NCBI GenBank assembly: GCA_934122155.1
Contig: CAKOVX010000001.1
Coordinates: 62,001-126,000 of the forward strand
Direction of reading: 5' to 3'
DNA length: 64,000 nt
DNA from: an uncultured Clostridia bacterium
GTDB taxonomy: Bacteria; Bacillota; Clostridia; TANB77; CAG-508
Positions 62,890 to 64,000 of the stretch are shown piece by piece. Both the position numbers and the translations under genes were made by a program. The first letter of the stretch is position 1; every line of letters begins with the position of its first letter. The notes beneath the pieces are model-generated. The model ran no database searches, was not told where the DNA came from, and saw only the letters and a list, made by a program, of their open reading frames with translations.

Positions 62890-63934
62890 CTATTCTATAT
62901 ATTTTGTAAGTGACTGTATTGCTTTACTAGGCATATATTTTTCAGCCTCTTTTAAACATATTTTTTTCATGTCTAAAATATTGTACCTTTTTGAGTATAT
63001 ATCTTCTAATATTTTTTCAAATTCTTCGTCATTTTTTGTTTCAAATATAAAACCATTTTCATTATTTCTTATTATGTCTTCATTATATCGCCAGTTTGAT
63101 GCAACAACTGGCACTCCTGCTGAAAATGCATCTATTATTGTTCCTGCTAATCCCTCTCCCTCATAATAAGTTGGAAAAAGTAACAAATCGTATTGTTTTA
63201 TGGTTTCTACTGATTCTTCTGATCTTACTATTCCTTTATAGCAAATACTAAATTGATTCTGCCTTTTCATTATGTTTTCAAACTTTTCTTTATATTCATT
63301 TCCTATTGGGCCATAAATATCTAGTTTATATATAACCTTTTTATGTTTCATATTAATTTTATTTACAACATTTATTGCATTTTCAATTCCTTTTTCTTCT
63401 ATTACCCTAGAAAAAGTACATACATTTAGTTGCGTATAATTCACATCCTTAATTTCACTTTCTTTTATAGGTTGAATATTTTTAAAATTTAACATAATTT
63501 CAACATTTTGCACACCAAGCATATACAGTTTTTGTTTCATTTTATTAGTTTCAACAAATATTTTGGTTAATTGCTTTGTTTTCTTAAGTAACCATTTATT
63601 ATGTTCTAAAAATTCTGGTAGCCATCCTCCAACAACTGCATAGAAAATCTTTTTATGATAAAATTTGTTCCAAAAATTAAAAAATGGTACAAATACTTTA
63701 ACTCCATTATGTGCGGGTAAAATTATTAAATTTTCTGTATTTTTTAGTTCTTTTCTACATTTTCTAGCAAAATATATTGGATGTTTTTTCCAATTAAACG
63801 TATCTATTTTACTAATATTTTCTTCTCCATATTGCTTTACAAGTTCATTGTATATATTTTTTGTTTTTACTGTTTGCCCATCCAAAAAATTATTGTTTCC
63901 GACCAAAATGACCACAAACACATACTTTATTCAT
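62890..63934 (-). CDS. Family 4 glycosyltransferase, read through a +1 shift at CGG at codon 12
   Basis: 347 residues, GT-B fold. From the ATG at 63934 (GGGAG site 7 bases upstream) the frame reads MNKVCVCGHFG, then CGG, and stops three codons later. Skipping the C at 63901 gives GHFGGNNNFLDGQTVKTKNIYNEL, the usual start of this capsule transferase group (GHFG...NGQTIKT). Later landmarks: TFSRVIEEKGIENAINVV, LDIYGPIGNEYKEKF, FPTYYEGEGLAGTIIDAFSAGVPVV (in part) with the E(x)7-type acidic pair, and SNWRYNEDIIRNNENGF. A GTG at 63921 could open the downstream frame alone, but it lacks a ribosome site and the conserved N-terminus. Confidence 0.85.
63898..63901 (-). other. CGGA recoding site 6 (glycosyltransferase N-terminus)
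   Basis: Zero frame CAT TTT GGT CGG AAA CAA TAA. Skipping the C at 63901 reads CAT TTT GGT GGA AAC AAT AAT. The only site close to a start codon, so the whole protein depends on it. Confidence 0.8.
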
Positions 63935-64000
63935 TACATTTCTCCCTATTTTATATGTAATATTTTAATCATTCCCCACCAGCATATATGAAAAGCGGAA
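63935..64000 (-). other. Right edge, upstream of the glycosyltransferase
   Basis: 66 bases with the GGGAG ribosome site of the transferase and the apparent 3' end of a preceding minus-strand frame (several in-frame stops). Too short to identify. Confidence 0.3.

Noticed and set aside
63898..63921. GTG at 63921 as the start of the glycosyltransferase
   Set aside because: No ribosome site at that distance, and it drops the conserved GHFG start; the ATG at 63934 has a good site.

Overview
The window comes from an AT-rich (roughly 30% GC), Gram-positive, spore-forming member of the Clostridia, most likely an uncultured gut lineage. The evidence is spoIIID and spoIIP, strong AGGAGG ribosome sites, TTG starts, sigma-A type promoters, AGA as the dominant arginine codon, and pilin-like N-termini of the kind common in gut Clostridia. 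No phage, insertion sequence, CRISPR array or rRNA was seen.

Layout. 1-5.8 kb: tmcAL (cut by the left edge), rnhA, a PF06541 membrane protein, uvrB, and asnS with a structured leader. 5.8-11.6 kb: a pilin-like protein with an FGE-sulfatase fold, an FtsX-type ABC exporter and a small membrane protein. 11.7-20.3 kb: a CinA-domain protein, an rRNA methyltransferase, a RelE/Phd toxin-antitoxin pair, mfd and asnB. 20.5-28.2 kb: spoIIID, spoIIP, hisS, an MBL hydrolase, relA, recJ and rpmF. 28.4-33 kb: a second pilin-like/FGE protein, lspA and a calcium-type P-ATPase. 33-41.5 kb: zinc-ribbon and PrsW-type membrane proteins, a 6S-like RNA candidate, an MBOAT/DHHW O-acetylation pair, tRNA-Gly(UCC), a DUF368 transporter, a U32 peptidase and a second PF06541 protein. 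41.5-48.8 kb: an O-methyltransferase, typA, a YbaK-type deacylase, plsC, a GH3 glucosidase and an atypical GT2. 48.8-64 kb: one long exopolysaccharide operon (LCP ligase, Ugd, UDP-uronate epimerase, acyltransferase, DUF362, two TupA-type ATP-grasps, flippase, EpsG-like polymerase, three glycosyltransferases, and a glucuronyl C5-epimerase-like protein). Together these suggest a uronic-acid polymer that is exported and tethered to the wall.

Main discovery. Six unrelated genes are interrupted by the same lesion: one extra C directly before a conserved glycine GGA or GGT codon, so that the zero-frame codon is CGG. Skipping that C (+1) restores the expected protein every time (PGHG in the MBL hydrolase, GHFGGN in a glycosyltransferase, ENGGW in the epimerase, LYPGF in DUF368, MGGSY in the pilin-like protein, IKKGLAEIE in the ABC permease). 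Reading all other genes by eye (about 18,000-19,000 codons), I found in-frame CGG at only three more places. CGG is therefore nearly absent except where a +1 shift is needed. I infer that CGG is an unassigned or starved codon in this lineage and that ribosomes read C-GGN as glycine with a +1 shift. This would be a genome-wide tolerated recoding rule, not a set of pseudogenes. The three exceptions (spoIIID codon 8, GT2 codon 15, a small membrane protein codon 6) are reported openly.

Other points of interest: GC-rich variable-looking 3' tails on both pilin-like genes (possible diversity-generating-retroelement targets acting in trans), two hairpins that bury the ribosome site of the next gene, and a 5'-terminal structured leader on asnS.
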